A DNA stretch of 24,827 nt from an uncultured Eubacteriales bacterium. GTDB taxonomy: Bacteria > Bacillota > Clostridia > Oscillospirales > QAMX01. Location of the stretch: assembly GCA_905205975.1 (NCBI GenBank), contig CAJLFQ010000028.1, forward strand, positions 1 to 24,827. The letters are read 5' to 3'. A program made the position numbers and the translations under genes. Numbering within the stretch: position 1 is the first letter of the stretch; each line of letters begins with the position of its first letter. The notes beneath the pieces were generated by a model. It was given only the letters and a program-made list of their open reading frames with translations, did not search any database and was not told where the DNA came from. Shown here in pieces: positions 1-8,288 of the stretch.

Positions 1-173
1 GGTTCATCAAATTGAACTTGGTTGGACAAGGCGTAATTCCGCGGTTCAAACGATCCGCAGCACGTTTGAGCCTTCGATGAGGGGCACCGTCCGTCCACAC
101 AGATGGCCTGTTTCCGGCAAAGGTTGCTGCAATTGTAAGCGCAGGTCGTGACGTCGCATTCAAGGTTTGTCAT
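1..173 (-). CDS. DUF1540 domain protein (partial, C-terminus outside window)
   Basis: The minus strand reads from an ATG at 173-171 to the window edge without a stop (57 codons visible). The start is supported by AAGGAGA at 188-182, eight bases upstream. The visible protein is cysteine-rich: Cys at residues 6, 11, 15, 19, 25, 30, 38 and 39, with the pattern C-x4-C-x3-C-x3-C near the N-terminus and a TCCGSF motif around residues 37-42. This matches the DUF1540 family, small Firmicute proteins with a presumed metal-binding Cys cluster and no established function. The gene is divergent from the phosphatase at 540. The C-terminal part is not visible, so a second DUF1540 repeat cannot be judged. 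I saw no convincing promoter upstream on this strand. Confidence 0.8.
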   Translation of the reverse strand, partial: MTNLECDVTTCAYNCSNLCRKQAICVDGRCPSSKAQTCCGSFEPRNYALSNQVQFDE

Positions 174-539
174 GTCTTCCGTCTCCTTCTTCGTTTTCAC
201 AGACGTTTTTCCGTCCTTTGATAGTATCGCTCCTTTTTGTGACGCTATACACGGTGCCGACTGGATTTTGTGGAAAGCTCCAAAAAACATTTGGCTCTTT
301 CTGCCGTTTTCCGCACAGAGGCGTCTTTCTTTCAGACGCTCTTCTTTGAATAATTGCGGATTCAGAACGTTTTGGTCATTTTGACGGATAATTAGTCGAA
401 ATATGTTTTTGGCGAATAATCACATACTTCGATTTCCACTGCCTCTATTCCATATTGAATTTTGACGGAAATAGGAGTATCATTAACCTATCACTGAAAA
501 AGAGGCGTGTATGACCCAACGAAGGAGTGCATTTTCCGC
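174..539. other. Divergent intergenic region (366 bp)
   Basis: This stretch separates the divergent DUF1540 and histidine-phosphatase genes and is visibly more AT-rich than its surroundings. It contains a small inverted repeat GCGTCT/AGACGC at 321-326 and 334-339, and two near-identical TTTTGACGGA segments at 380-389 and 460-469, about 80 bp apart. The short open frames on the plus strand here lack ribosome binding sites and family resemblance, so I do not call a gene. The plus-strand promoter is listed separately. Confidence 0.6.
455..483 (+). promoter_or_regulatory. Probable sigma-A promoter for the phosphatase/ABC exporter unit
   Basis: TTGAAT (455-460), a 17-base spacer, then TATCAT (478-483): 4/6 and 5/6 matches to consensus. 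It would start transcription near 490, giving a leader of about 50 bases before the start codon at 540. Confidence 0.5.
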
Positions 540-1214
540 ATGAATCTCTATTTTGCCCGCCATGCCCAGTCTATGGGAAACATTGCGGCTGACAACGGCT
601 GCGATCCACCTTTGACCGAACTCGGCCGGACACAGGCCGGTCTGCTGGGTGAGCGCCTTTCTGTGCTGCATTTCGATGCGATCATTGCCAGCCCGCTCAT
701 TCGTGCCGTGGAAACGGCCAATGCCGTCGCGAAAAGACAGCCCGGCGGCGCCGCACCGGTCGAGCTGCTGCCTGATCTAATGGAATGCGGCACGCCGCCC
801 TCATTTGTCCCGCAGCCCTTGGAGGCGCTTCGCCGAATTTGTCCGACCGCCTGCGCATACACCATCCCGACGCCTGCCGGCGGCGGTGAAAGCCTGCCGG
901 AAGAATACGGAGATGCCGCCAACACGCTGGCACGCGCCTATCGCGTCATTGGATATCTCCGCCGCCGTTTTTCCGGCAGCGAAAGCATTTTGATCGTTAC
1001 ACACGGGACGTTTTTGACCAGCCTGATTTCGGCAGCTCTGCGGTTTTCTCTGCCGGAACACTTTAACTATTCTCATGACAACACCGGTCTCTCCCTCGTA
1101 CGGTATTTGATCGACAACGGCAGCCCGCATACCAAGCTGGGCTTTTTGAATGACGTTGCACATCTTTACCGGGCCGGTCTGACGGAAGGAGTACCTCTGG
1201 AGCATGCGCTGTAA
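540..1214 (+). CDS. Histidine phosphatase (phosphoglycerate mutase-like) family protein
   Basis: A 224-residue protein of the histidine phosphatase superfamily branch 1. The phosphate pocket residues are visible: Arg7-His8 in ARHAQ, Arg55 in SPLIRAVETA, Glu82 as the likely proton donor, and His155 in VTHG. The family transfers phosphate through a phosphohistidine intermediate; the substrate cannot be predicted here. I chose the ATG at 540 because AAGGAG lies at 522-527 and the protein then begins directly at the first beta strand. An upstream in-frame GTG at 507 has a purine run too close to it and adds an unrelated N-terminus. The 3' end overlaps the next gene by 11 bp, implying translational coupling with the exporter. 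Confidence 0.88.
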   Translation: MNLYFARHAQSMGNIAADNGCDPPLTELGRTQAGLLGERLSVLHFDAIIASPLIRAVETANAVAKRQPGGAAPVELLPDLMECGTPPSFVPQPLEALRRICPTACAYTIPTPAGGGESLPEEYGDAANTLARAYRVIGYLRRRFSGSESILIVTHGTFLTSLISAALRFSLPEHFNYSHDNTGLSLVRYLIDNGSPHTKLGFLNDVAHLYRAGLTEGVPLEHAL

Positions 1215-2973
1215 GGACATCATCCTCGATTATTTTAAAAAGCACTGGCTGCGCTATGCGTTCGGGGTCGTTTTTGTCATTTTGGCAACGATCTTCAACG
1301 CCATTCTGCCCCAGCTGCTCGGCAAGACCATTGACTTGGTCAAGGCAGCCCGCGACCCGGCGCAGTCCGCCACGCTTCGCGATGTGCGGAATATCTGTCT
1401 GCTCATGTGCGCCTGTGCCGTTGCAGCCTTTTTGACCCGCAACATCTGGCGGTACCTGATCATGGGCTTCACCCGCTCCATCGAGCTGCATCTGCGCCAT
1501 GCGCTTTTCTCCCACCTGCAGGTGCTCAGCCCGGAGTTTTACGTCAAAAACAACACCGGTGACATCATCACGCGCGCCATCATCGATTCTCAGGCCATCC
1601 GCATGATGTTCGGCATGGGGCTCATCGGCATCGTTGACGTACTGACTATCAACGTCGTTACACTCGGCTACATGGTTTCGACCACCAGTTTGAAGCTGAC
1701 CGCCATTGCCGTCATTCCGCTGCCCTTCCTGCTCTTTGCGCTTGTCAAGCTGCGCACCGCCATGCGCCGCCGCTTTATGATCGTTCAGCACTCGGTCTCC
1801 GATATCGCTGCAAAGGTGCAGGAAAACCTGACCGGCATCCGCGTTATCAAGGCATTTGCGCAGGAAGACAGTGAAAACAAGCAGTTTGAAGCGCTCAGCC
1901 GCAAAAAGTGGAAGGCTGAGATGGATATGATTCGCGTCTGGTCGTTCATCAATCCGCTTTCTGCGCTTGTTTTTGGTTCGATTTTCGCGGTATTTCTCTA
2001 TTTTGGCGGCAAGATGGTCATTGCCGGTACGCTGACGCTCGGCGAATTCGTGGCCTTCAACACCTACATCGCTCTGCTGATGGATCCGATCTCCCGGATC
2101 AGCCGTATTATTCAGATTTGGCAGCGGGGTCTGGTCTCCATGCAGCGTCTGGATATGATTTTTTCTGCCAAGCCCGCGATTGACGATGCGCAGGCCGATC
2201 CGGCCATCACCACGCTGGCGCCGCTTTCTATTGATATCACGAATCTCTCTTACCGTTATCCCGGCACGGAAAAAGATGTCTTGAAAAACATCTCTTTCCA
2301 TTTGGAAACCGGCGGAACGCTGGCCATTATGGGCGCAACCGGCTCCGGGAAATCCACGCTGATGAGCCTTCTGATGCGGATGTGGAATCCGCCGGCGGAT
2401 GCGATTTCCGTCTCCGGCCATCCGATTGAAACGGTTCCGCTGTCTGTTCTGCGCGGCTCCATCGCATATGTCCCGCAGGAAAGCTTTTTGTTCTCCGATT
2501 CAATTCTAAACAACATCATCTTCTATGATGAACGCATCACGGAAGACGATGCAAAAGCAGCCGCCAAGGCCGCCGCAATCCATGACAACATCTGTGAATT
2601 TCCGGATCAGTACGCCACAACCGTCGGTGAACGCGGCATGACGCTTTCCGGCGGGCAGAAGCAGCGCGTTTCCATCGCGCGGGCACTGGCCAGAAAGCCG
2701 GAGCTCCTGCTGCTTGACGACTGTCTCTCCGCTGTGGACGCCGAAACGGAGCGAACCATTCTGGCGAACCTGCGGGATTATCTCAAAGGCTGCACCACCA
2801 TCATTGTCACACACCGCATCGCGGTTGCCGGAATCGCCGACCGTGTGCTGCTCTTGAATGAAGACGGCAGCATGGCTGCCATCGGCACACACAGTGAGCT
2901 TTCCGCCAACTGCCCGGAATATCAGCACCTGCTGGCCATTCTCGAAGCATCCAAAGACGGTGCTGCCAAATAA
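1204..2973 (+). CDS. ABC exporter half-transporter, degenerate-site subunit of a heterodimer
   Basis: 589 residues: six transmembrane helices (about 1-310) followed by a nucleotide-binding domain. Walker A is GATGSGKST (377-385), the signature LSGGQ (481-485), Walker B LLLLDD (501-506) and the H-loop His537. The catalytic Glu after Walker B is replaced by Asp506. In heterodimeric exporters such as BmrC/BmrD, LmrC/LmrD and TM287/TM288, one subunit carries exactly this change and builds the non-hydrolysing ATP site with the altered signature of its partner. The next gene supplies that altered signature. Such pumps export drugs, lipids or peptides; the substrate is unknown here. GGAAGGAG at 1184-1191 precedes the ATG. 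It overlaps the phosphatase by 11 bp. Confidence 0.93.
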   Translation: MRCKDIILDYFKKHWLRYAFGVVFVILATIFNAILPQLLGKTIDLVKAARDPAQSATLRDVRNICLLMCACAVAAFLTRNIWRYLIMGFTRSIELHLRHALFSHLQVLSPEFYVKNNTGDIITRAIIDSQAIRMMFGMGLIGIVDVLTINVVTLGYMVSTTSLKLTAIAVIPLPFLLFALVKLRTAMRRRFMIVQHSVSDIAAKVQENLTGIRVIKAFAQEDSENKQFEALSRKKWKAEMDMIRVWSFINPLSALVFGSIFAVFLYFGGKMVIAGTLTLGEFVAFNTYIALLMDPISRISRIIQIWQRGLVSMQRLDMIFSAKPAIDDAQADPAITTLAPLSIDITNLSYRYPGTEKDVLKNISFHLETGGTLAIMGATGSGKSTLMSLLMRMWNPPADAISVSGHPIETVPLSVLRGSIAYVPQESFLFSDSILNNIIFYDERITEDDAKAAAKAAAIHDNICEFPDQYATTVGERGMTLSGGQKQRVSIARALARKPELLLLDDCLSAVDAETERTILANLRDYLKGCTTIIVTHRIAVAGIADRVLLLNEDGSMAAIGTHSELSANCPEYQHLLAILEASKDGAAK

Positions 2974-3063
2974 GCTTCCGCATGATTTCTCTTCCGGATG
3001 TGCAATCCGCCGTACGCACAACCGGTATACCGCATCTTTGAATTCGGCGGAGAAAGAGGGCTT

Positions 3064-4881
3064 ATGAAACAGACAGCGGCGCCATCCGTTCCGGAAGGAC
3101 GCATGGCCGAGTATACGCAGCGCAAAAAGCGCCATACCCTGATCCGGCTGCTCAAATATTTCCGATACCACAAGGGACTCACACTCCTGACCATTCTGCT
3201 CGCAACCGCCTCCAGTCTGGTTCAGGTGGTCAAACCATACATTTTGAAGCTTGTCATTGACCGCAATCTGGAGATTGGCATCAACGACATTGCCGCCATC
3301 GGCAGGCTCGCGCTGCTGTATTTCGCGGTGGTGCTTCTGGGTTCTGCCTGCGACTATGCGCAGTCCATCACGCTCGCTTCGCTCGGGCAGCGCATCATGC
3401 ACCGTATGCGGACCAGTCTGTTTGCACACATTCAGCGGATGAACATGTCGTTCTTTGACAACAACTCTTCCGGCAGTCTGCTGACGCGCGTCAACAGCGA
3501 CGTGGAATCGCTTTCCGATCTGTTTTCCAGTATTGTCATCCAGTTTGTCAAAGACATTCTCGTGATTTTGAACATCTGCGGCGCCATGCTGCTGCTGGAC
3601 GTCAAGCTGGCGCTGTGGTGTTTTACCTGCATCCCGCTCGTCGCCGTGATCACGTTTTTCTACCGCAACCTGTCGCGGCGGAATTTCATCCGTCTGAAGG
3701 CGCAGCTCTCCAAGCTGAACGGTTTTCTGGCCGAAAACATCACCGGTATGAAAATGGTGCAGATTTACTGCCGTGAAAAGCAGAAAAACGAAGAATTCTA
3801 CAAGCTGGGGCGGGAATACTACCGGCTGGGCATCGTGGAAATTCTGCTGAACAGCCTTTCCAACCCCTTGATGACCGCGCTGGCAAATCTCGCCACGGCC
3901 ATCTTCGTCTCGGCATTCGCCCCGTATGTCATCGGAAACCGGCTCGACGTCGGCACGCTGTATGCCTTCACGCAGTACATCAAGCAGTTCTTCAACCCGA
4001 TTGCAAACCTGGCGGAGCAGTTTACCTCGATCCAGTCTTCCCTGATCTCTGCCGACCGTATTTTCGACATCATCGACAAACAGGACACGCAGGAAGATTT
4101 GGAAGGCGGTCTGCCGCTCAAATCCTTCTCCGGTCACATCGAATTCCGGCACGTTTGGTTTGCCTATGTCAAAGACAACTATGTGCTGAAGGATGTCAGC
4201 TTTGAAATCCACCCGGGCGAAAGCGCCGCATTCGTCGGTTCGACCGGTTCCGGAAAGTCCACCATCATTTCCCTGCTTGCGCGGTTCTATGAAATTCAAA
4301 AGGGTGAAATTCTGATCGACGGCGTTGATATCCGGAAGTATCGGCTGACCGACCTCCGCCGCTGCATCTCCGTGGTGCAGCAGGACGTTTTCCTCTTCAC
4401 CGGCGATGTCAACTACAACATCCGTCTCAATGAAAACAGCATTTCCGACGCCGATATCCGCCGCGCGGTCAAAACCGTCAGCGCGGAATCCTTTGTCAAC
4501 AGTCTGCCGGATGGATACGCCTCTCACGTTTCGGAACGCGGTTCCGAATTTTCGGCCGGTCAGCGTCAGCTGATTGCGTTTGCCCGCGCTGTGGCTGTCA
4601 ACCCGTCGGTTTTGGTATTGGATGAGGCTACCGCCAGCATCGACACGGAAACGGAAGCCGCGCTGTCGCAGGCAATGCAAACCGTTTCCGCCAACCACAC
4701 GACCATTACAATTGCACACCGGCTCTCTACCATTTTGGGCTGCGACCAGATTTTCGTTCTGGATCACGGCGTCATTATTGAGCACGGGCGTCATGAAGAA
4801 CTCGTCGCGCAGAACGGCCACTATGCGGAGCTGTACCGCATTTCCCTGTCTGCAAACGACGACGCACAAACAAGCGCATAA
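3064..4881 (+). CDS. ABC exporter half-transporter, catalytic subunit of a heterodimer
   Basis: 605 residues with an N-terminal six-helix exporter domain and a C-terminal nucleotide-binding domain: Walker A GSTGSGKST (392-400), signature FSAGQ (496-500) instead of LSGGQ, Walker B ending Asp520-Glu521, and H-loop His552. The intact Glu521 and the altered signature complement the Asp506 of the preceding subunit, so the two should form one heterodimer with a single hydrolytic site. I start it at 3064 because GGAGAAAGAGGG lies just upstream. The open frame extends 22 codons further to 2998, but that extension has no ribosome binding site and no family similarity. It follows its partner by 90 bp and ends before a terminator. 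Confidence 0.92.
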   Translation: MKQTAAPSVPEGRMAEYTQRKKRHTLIRLLKYFRYHKGLTLLTILLATASSLVQVVKPYILKLVIDRNLEIGINDIAAIGRLALLYFAVVLLGSACDYAQSITLASLGQRIMHRMRTSLFAHIQRMNMSFFDNNSSGSLLTRVNSDVESLSDLFSSIVIQFVKDILVILNICGAMLLLDVKLALWCFTCIPLVAVITFFYRNLSRRNFIRLKAQLSKLNGFLAENITGMKMVQIYCREKQKNEEFYKLGREYYRLGIVEILLNSLSNPLMTALANLATAIFVSAFAPYVIGNRLDVGTLYAFTQYIKQFFNPIANLAEQFTSIQSSLISADRIFDIIDKQDTQEDLEGGLPLKSFSGHIEFRHVWFAYVKDNYVLKDVSFEIHPGESAAFVGSTGSGKSTIISLLARFYEIQKGEILIDGVDIRKYRLTDLRRCISVVQQDVFLFTGDVNYNIRLNENSISDADIRRAVKTVSAESFVNSLPDGYASHVSERGSEFSAGQRQLIAFARAVAVNPSVLVLDEATASIDTETEAALSQAMQTVSANHTTITIAHRLSTILGCDQIFVLDHGVIIEHGRHEELVAQNGHYAELYRISLSANDDAQTSA

Positions 4882-4890
4882 TGCAGGCAC

Positions 4891-4932
4891 AAAAAAGCCC
4901 GCGGCGATCCCAATCGGACTGCCGCGGTTTTT
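4891..4932 (+). terminator. Rho-independent terminator after the ABC exporter
   Basis: CCGCGGC (4899-4905) pairs with GCCGCGG (4921-4927), preceded by an A-run and followed by a T-run. It could work on both strands, but only the plus-strand genes need it here. Confidence 0.85.
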
Positions 4933-4950
4933 GATATTTGATGCCGCCGA

Positions 4951-4979
4951 TTGACAAGTCGCCGCGCATCGTTTATAAT
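4951..4979 (+). promoter_or_regulatory. Perfect-consensus sigma-A promoter
   Basis: TTGACA (4951-4956), 17-base spacer, TATAAT (4974-4979): a 12/12 match at optimal spacing. It lies 19 bp after the preceding terminator and about 55 bp before the DUF362 start, so it defines the start of the 5034-9245 unit. I see no operator-like repeat next to it, which suggests high or constitutive expression. Confidence 0.9.
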
Positions 4980-5033
4980 AACGCTATGACCACGATGCGT
5001 CGGTTTCCCTGACGTGCAGAAAGGATTGTCCGT

Positions 5034-6113
5034 ATGAAATCATCTGTTCTCTTTGCGCCGATTACCTTTCGCTCTTATCACGCCTCCGAAACGCTCCCTG
5101 CCAAATTCGAATGCCTGCTGGACGCTTCGCCGTTAGCCGAGGCGGTTCGCGGCAAAAAGACGGCTGTCAAAATGCACCTTGGCCGCTCCATCGGCTATGC
5201 AACGATTCACCCGATGTTTGTTGAAATTCTGATTTCCAAATTGAAGGCCTATGGCGCCGACGTATTTATCACCGATCACATCATCGGCAACGCGCGCGCC
5301 CGCGGCTATACGGAGGAATACCTCGGCTGTCCGATTATCCCCTGCTGCGGCGACGACGGCTCGTTTTTTTATGAAAAGAGCGTGGATTTCAAGACCTTCC
5401 GGAACGTCGATGTCGCCGGATACATCCACGATGCCGATGTTCTGATCGACCTTTCCCACGTCAAAGGGCACGGCGTCTGCGGCTTTGGCGGCGCCGTCAA
5501 AAACATCTCCATGGGGTGCGTTTCCGACCGGACGCGCCGTCAGATCCACAGTTTGGAAGGCGGGCTGAACTGGGACAGCGACAAATGCATCCGCTGCGGC
5601 GTCTGCGTGGACAACTGCAACCATTCGGCGCTTTCGTTTGAAAACGACCGTTTGACCATGAATCAGCACCACTGTACGTCGTGTCAGCACTGCGTCAAAA
5701 CGTGTCCGACCGGCGCTTTCCAGCTTGACGCCGGACGTTTTGAGGATTTCCAGCAAGGCATGGCGCTCTGCACGCAAAAATGTCTGGAGCACTTTGCACC
5801 TGGTGCCGTCTATTACATCAATTTCCTGATGAATATCACTGCGCTCTGCGACTGCTGGGGCTTCACCACGCCGGATATCGTACCGGATATCGGCATTCTG
5901 GCTTCCGACGACATCGTCGCAATCGAGCAAGCTTCCCTCTCGCTCATCAAAACGGAAAACTTTCTGCCGGCCGGCGTACCCATCGGCTATGAGCTGGGTG
6001 AAAAAGGGCACCTGTTTGAACGAATCCACGGGAAAGACCCCTATGTGCAGCTGCGCGCGTTGGAAAAATTGGGCATGGGCAGCTTTGACTATACCATGCA
6101 GGAAATTTGCTGA
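5034..6113 (+). CDS. DUF362 domain protein with two 4Fe-4S ferredoxin motifs
   Basis: 359 residues. The N-terminal part (about 40-165) matches the DUF362 family (KMHLGR near residue 47, then LIDLSHVKGHGVCGFGGAVKN-type sequence around 138-158). The middle carries two 4Fe-4S motifs of the CxxCxxCxxxC type: Cys185/188/191/195 and Cys214/217/220/224. The first lacks the usual Pro after the last Cys. No signal peptide is visible, so it should be a cytoplasmic iron-sulfur protein. DUF362/ferredoxin fusions are common in anaerobes and are presumed to be redox proteins, but no reaction is established. AGAAAGGA at 5018-5025 supports the ATG. It is the first gene behind the perfect promoter and is followed after 71 bp by the G1P dehydrogenase, to which it might pass electrons (speculative). 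Confidence 0.88.
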   Translation: MKSSVLFAPITFRSYHASETLPAKFECLLDASPLAEAVRGKKTAVKMHLGRSIGYATIHPMFVEILISKLKAYGADVFITDHIIGNARARGYTEEYLGCPIIPCCGDDGSFFYEKSVDFKTFRNVDVAGYIHDADVLIDLSHVKGHGVCGFGGAVKNISMGCVSDRTRRQIHSLEGGLNWDSDKCIRCGVCVDNCNHSALSFENDRLTMNQHHCTSCQHCVKTCPTGAFQLDAGRFEDFQQGMALCTQKCLEHFAPGAVYYINFLMNITALCDCWGFTTPDIVPDIGILASDDIVAIEQASLSLIKTENFLPAGVPIGYELGEKGHLFERIHGKDPYVQLRALEKLGMGSFDYTMQEIC

Positions 6114-6184
6114 ACCCATGTTTTTCATCATGCAGATTGTTTTTCTGCATCAGACTGATCAAGTGAGAAAGAGGAACTGATTTC

Positions 6185-7453
6185 ATGCTGGATTTGAAAA
6201 AAATAACGGATTCGCTGCGCGACTGTCCCTGCGGCAAAAAACACGAAATCCACATTCGCGCTCTGGAAATCGGATATCAGAATACGCCGAATACCGGCCG
6301 GATCCTTCGTGAGGCCGGGTTTGGCCGGCACCTCCACATGGTCGCCGACCGCAACACGCTGGCCGCCGCCGCCGGCATCACAGACGCACTAAACGAAGCC
6401 GGATTCCGCACAACCCTGACGCTGTTCGACGACCTTCAGCTGGCAGATATGGCCGGTGTGGCACGCGTGCAGGACGATCTGCGCCGCAGCGGTGCGCAGG
6501 CGCTGCTTTCTGTCGGCACCGGTTCCCTGAATGACATCTGCCGGTTTTCGGCGGCAAAGCTGGAAATGCCGTTTGCCATCTATGCAACGGCGCCTTCCAT
6601 GGACGGATTTGCTTCTGTGATGGCGCCGATTACGGAAAACGGTTTCAAGCGAACTTTCCCGGCGAAAGCGCCGGAAGTGATCATTGCCGACAGTGCCGTT
6701 CTGGCCAAAAGCCCGGCTGTTTTGAAGGCGGCTGGGCTGGGCGATTTGCTCGGCAAGTATACGGCACACGCCGACTGGGAAATTTCCGCCTGTCTGACCG
6801 GCGAATACTACTGTGGGCGCATCGCTGCCCTGACGCGTTCCGCTGTCGATGAGGCGGCCGATTTGGCACGTCGTTCCGACAGTGAGTCGCCTGAATTCGC
6901 CGCTTCTTTGATGGAAGCGCTCGTTTTATCCGGGCTGGCCATGTTGTTGACCGGCTGTACGCGTCCCGCCTCCGGAGCGGAGCACCACATCGCCCATTTC
7001 TGGGAAATGCAGTATGCGCTGATGGGGCGTCCGCAGGTTTTTCACGGCAAAAAAGTCGGCATTGCAGCCGGACTGGTCGCCGATGTCTACAACCGTCTGG
7101 CGCAGCTGGACTGCGTGCACGAAATGCGCAGACCGATTGACTGGGTGCGTCTTGCGGATGTATATGGCCCGCTTCTGGCAGAATGCCGCAAAGAAAATAC
7201 GCCCAACCCTGTTGATGCCATTCCGCAGGGTGCTGTCGAACAGCATTGGGATACACTGCGGGCTGCCTTGGCAAAAGTGCCGAGCGGTGATGAAATTCGG
7301 GCTTTGATCCGTCGAACCGGCGGTGCAGCGACCTGTGCTGAAGCCGGTATTCCGACCGAGCTGGAAGAACAGGGGCTCCGCTATGGCCGGTATGCGCGTT
7401 TTCGCATGACCATGATGCGCCTGCTGGATATCCTCGAAGAAAATCCGCTGTAA
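6185..7453 (+). CDS. araM: sn-glycerol-1-phosphate dehydrogenase (AraM/EgsA family)
   Basis: 422 residues of the iron-type alcohol dehydrogenase superfamily, AraM branch. This enzyme reduces dihydroxyacetone phosphate to sn-glycerol 1-phosphate with NAD(P)H. Visible family elements are a short Cys motif CPCGKKH (14-20), the dinucleotide-binding GTGSLNDICR (111-120), TAPSMDGFAS (135-144), and likely metal ligands Asp187 (GLGDLLGK), His267 (SGAEHH) and His287 (FHGKKVG). The ligands are assigned by analogy with glycerol dehydrogenase. In Bacillus subtilis AraM supplies G1P, used by PcrB for heptaprenylglyceryl phosphate, and is encoded next to the phosphatase AraL, as here. GAGG at 6171-6174 precedes the ATG. 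The intergenic space before it holds a 6-bp hairpin (ATGCAG 6130-6135, CTGCAT 6145-6150). The next gene starts 16 bp downstream. Confidence 0.9.
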   Translation: MLDLKKITDSLRDCPCGKKHEIHIRALEIGYQNTPNTGRILREAGFGRHLHMVADRNTLAAAAGITDALNEAGFRTTLTLFDDLQLADMAGVARVQDDLRRSGAQALLSVGTGSLNDICRFSAAKLEMPFAIYATAPSMDGFASVMAPITENGFKRTFPAKAPEVIIADSAVLAKSPAVLKAAGLGDLLGKYTAHADWEISACLTGEYYCGRIAALTRSAVDEAADLARRSDSESPEFAASLMEALVLSGLAMLLTGCTRPASGAEHHIAHFWEMQYALMGRPQVFHGKKVGIAAGLVADVYNRLAQLDCVHEMRRPIDWVRLADVYGPLLAECRKENTPNPVDAIPQGAVEQHWDTLRAALAKVPSGDEIRALIRRTGGAATCAEAGIPTELEEQGLRYGRYARFRMTMMRLLDILEENPL

Positions 7454-7469
7454 CCGGGAGCTGCCCAAC

Positions 7470-8264
7470 ATGCACGAATTACAAAACATCCGCGACTTTC
7501 TGCTCGACATGGATGGAACCATTTACTTAGGCAGCCGCCTCTTTGAAGGAACCATCCCCTTTTTGAACCGCATCCGCGAGAGAGGCTGCCGCGCTGTCTT
7601 TTTGACAAACAATTCCTCCGCTTCTCCGCTTGCCTATGCGGAAAAACTGAACGGCATGGGGATTGATGCCGGCATCGGCGATATTTTCACATCCGGCGAT
7701 GCCGCTGCGATTACGCTGACGAAACAGTTTGGGCACCCGCCGGCGGTTTATCTGCTTGGAACGCCGGCGCTGGCGGATCATCTGGCCGGATATGGCATCC
7801 GAGCCGTAAACGGAACCGATACCCCGCCGGACTGTGTGCTGCTCGGTTTCGACAAAACGCTGACTTACGAACGGCTGGAAACTGCCTGTCGGCTGATTTC
7901 CGCCGGGCTTCCCTATTATGCGACACATCCGGATCTCGTCTGTCCGGTTGAAGGCGGCTTTATCCCGGATGCAGGCGCTATGATGGCTTTGATTCGCGCG
8001 GCAACCGGGCGTTCGCCGGTTGTTTTCGGGAAGCCGGAGCGCACCATGGCGGATGCCGCTTCTGAGCGGTACGGCTTGTCGCCGGAGACCACCGCAATGG
8101 TCGGCGACCGCTTATCGACGGATATCCGATTCGCCAATCAGGCCGGCGTGACCGCCATTCTGGTCCTTTCCGGCGAAACCACACACAGCGATTATCTGGC
8201 GCAGCATGAAGTTCACGCCGACTGGATTTTCCCATCCATCCGCGAACTCTGTGACGCGCTCTAA
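7470..8264 (+). CDS. HAD-IIA family phosphatase (NagD/AraL type)
   Basis: 264 residues with the four HAD motifs: DMDGT (13-17) with nucleophile Asp13 and acid/base Asp15, Thr46 in LTNNSS, Lys188 in FGKPE, and VGDR-x3-D with Asp213 and Asp218. The C2-type cap between motifs II and III identifies subclass IIA (NagD, AraL, PGP, p-nitrophenyl phosphatases), which dephosphorylate small sugar or glycerol phosphates. Position directly after AraM mirrors the B. subtilis araL-araM neighbourhood, where AraL is a promiscuous sugar phosphatase. A role on G1P or on a side product is inferred. GGGAG at 7456-7460 serves as ribosome binding site and the gap to araM is 16 bp. The next gene follows after 24 bp. 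Confidence 0.9.
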   Translation: MHELQNIRDFLLDMDGTIYLGSRLFEGTIPFLNRIRERGCRAVFLTNNSSASPLAYAEKLNGMGIDAGIGDIFTSGDAAAITLTKQFGHPPAVYLLGTPALADHLAGYGIRAVNGTDTPPDCVLLGFDKTLTYERLETACRLISAGLPYYATHPDLVCPVEGGFIPDAGAMMALIRAATGRSPVVFGKPERTMADAASERYGLSPETTAMVGDRLSTDIRFANQAGVTAILVLSGETTHSDYLAQHEVHADWIFPSIRELCDAL

Positions 8265-8288
8265 TCGTTTCTTCAAGGGAGGGGTTTT

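Noticed and set aside
321..350. Inverted repeat as a terminator
   Set aside because: The stem is only six bases, no gene ends just before it on either strand, and the following pyrimidine run is not a clean T-tract.
148..384. Short plus-strand frames in the left intergenic region
   Set aside because: No ribosome binding site, and the 5' part overlaps the well-supported DUF1540 gene on the other strand.
1063..2421. 452-codon minus-strand open frame opposite the phosphatase and first exporter subunit
   Set aside because: Composition is His/Arg/Asp-rich as in antisense shadows, with no recognisable domain.
2506..4890. 794-codon open frame on the minus strand opposite the ABC exporter genes
   Set aside because: It is fully antisense to two well-supported genes, has no ribosome binding site or family resemblance, and arises because GC-rich codon use on the plus strand avoids the codons that would give antisense stops.
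5133..6131. 332-codon minus-strand open frame opposite the DUF362 gene
   Set aside because: The plus-strand frame carries the iron-sulfur motifs, promoter and ribosome binding site; the antisense frame has none.
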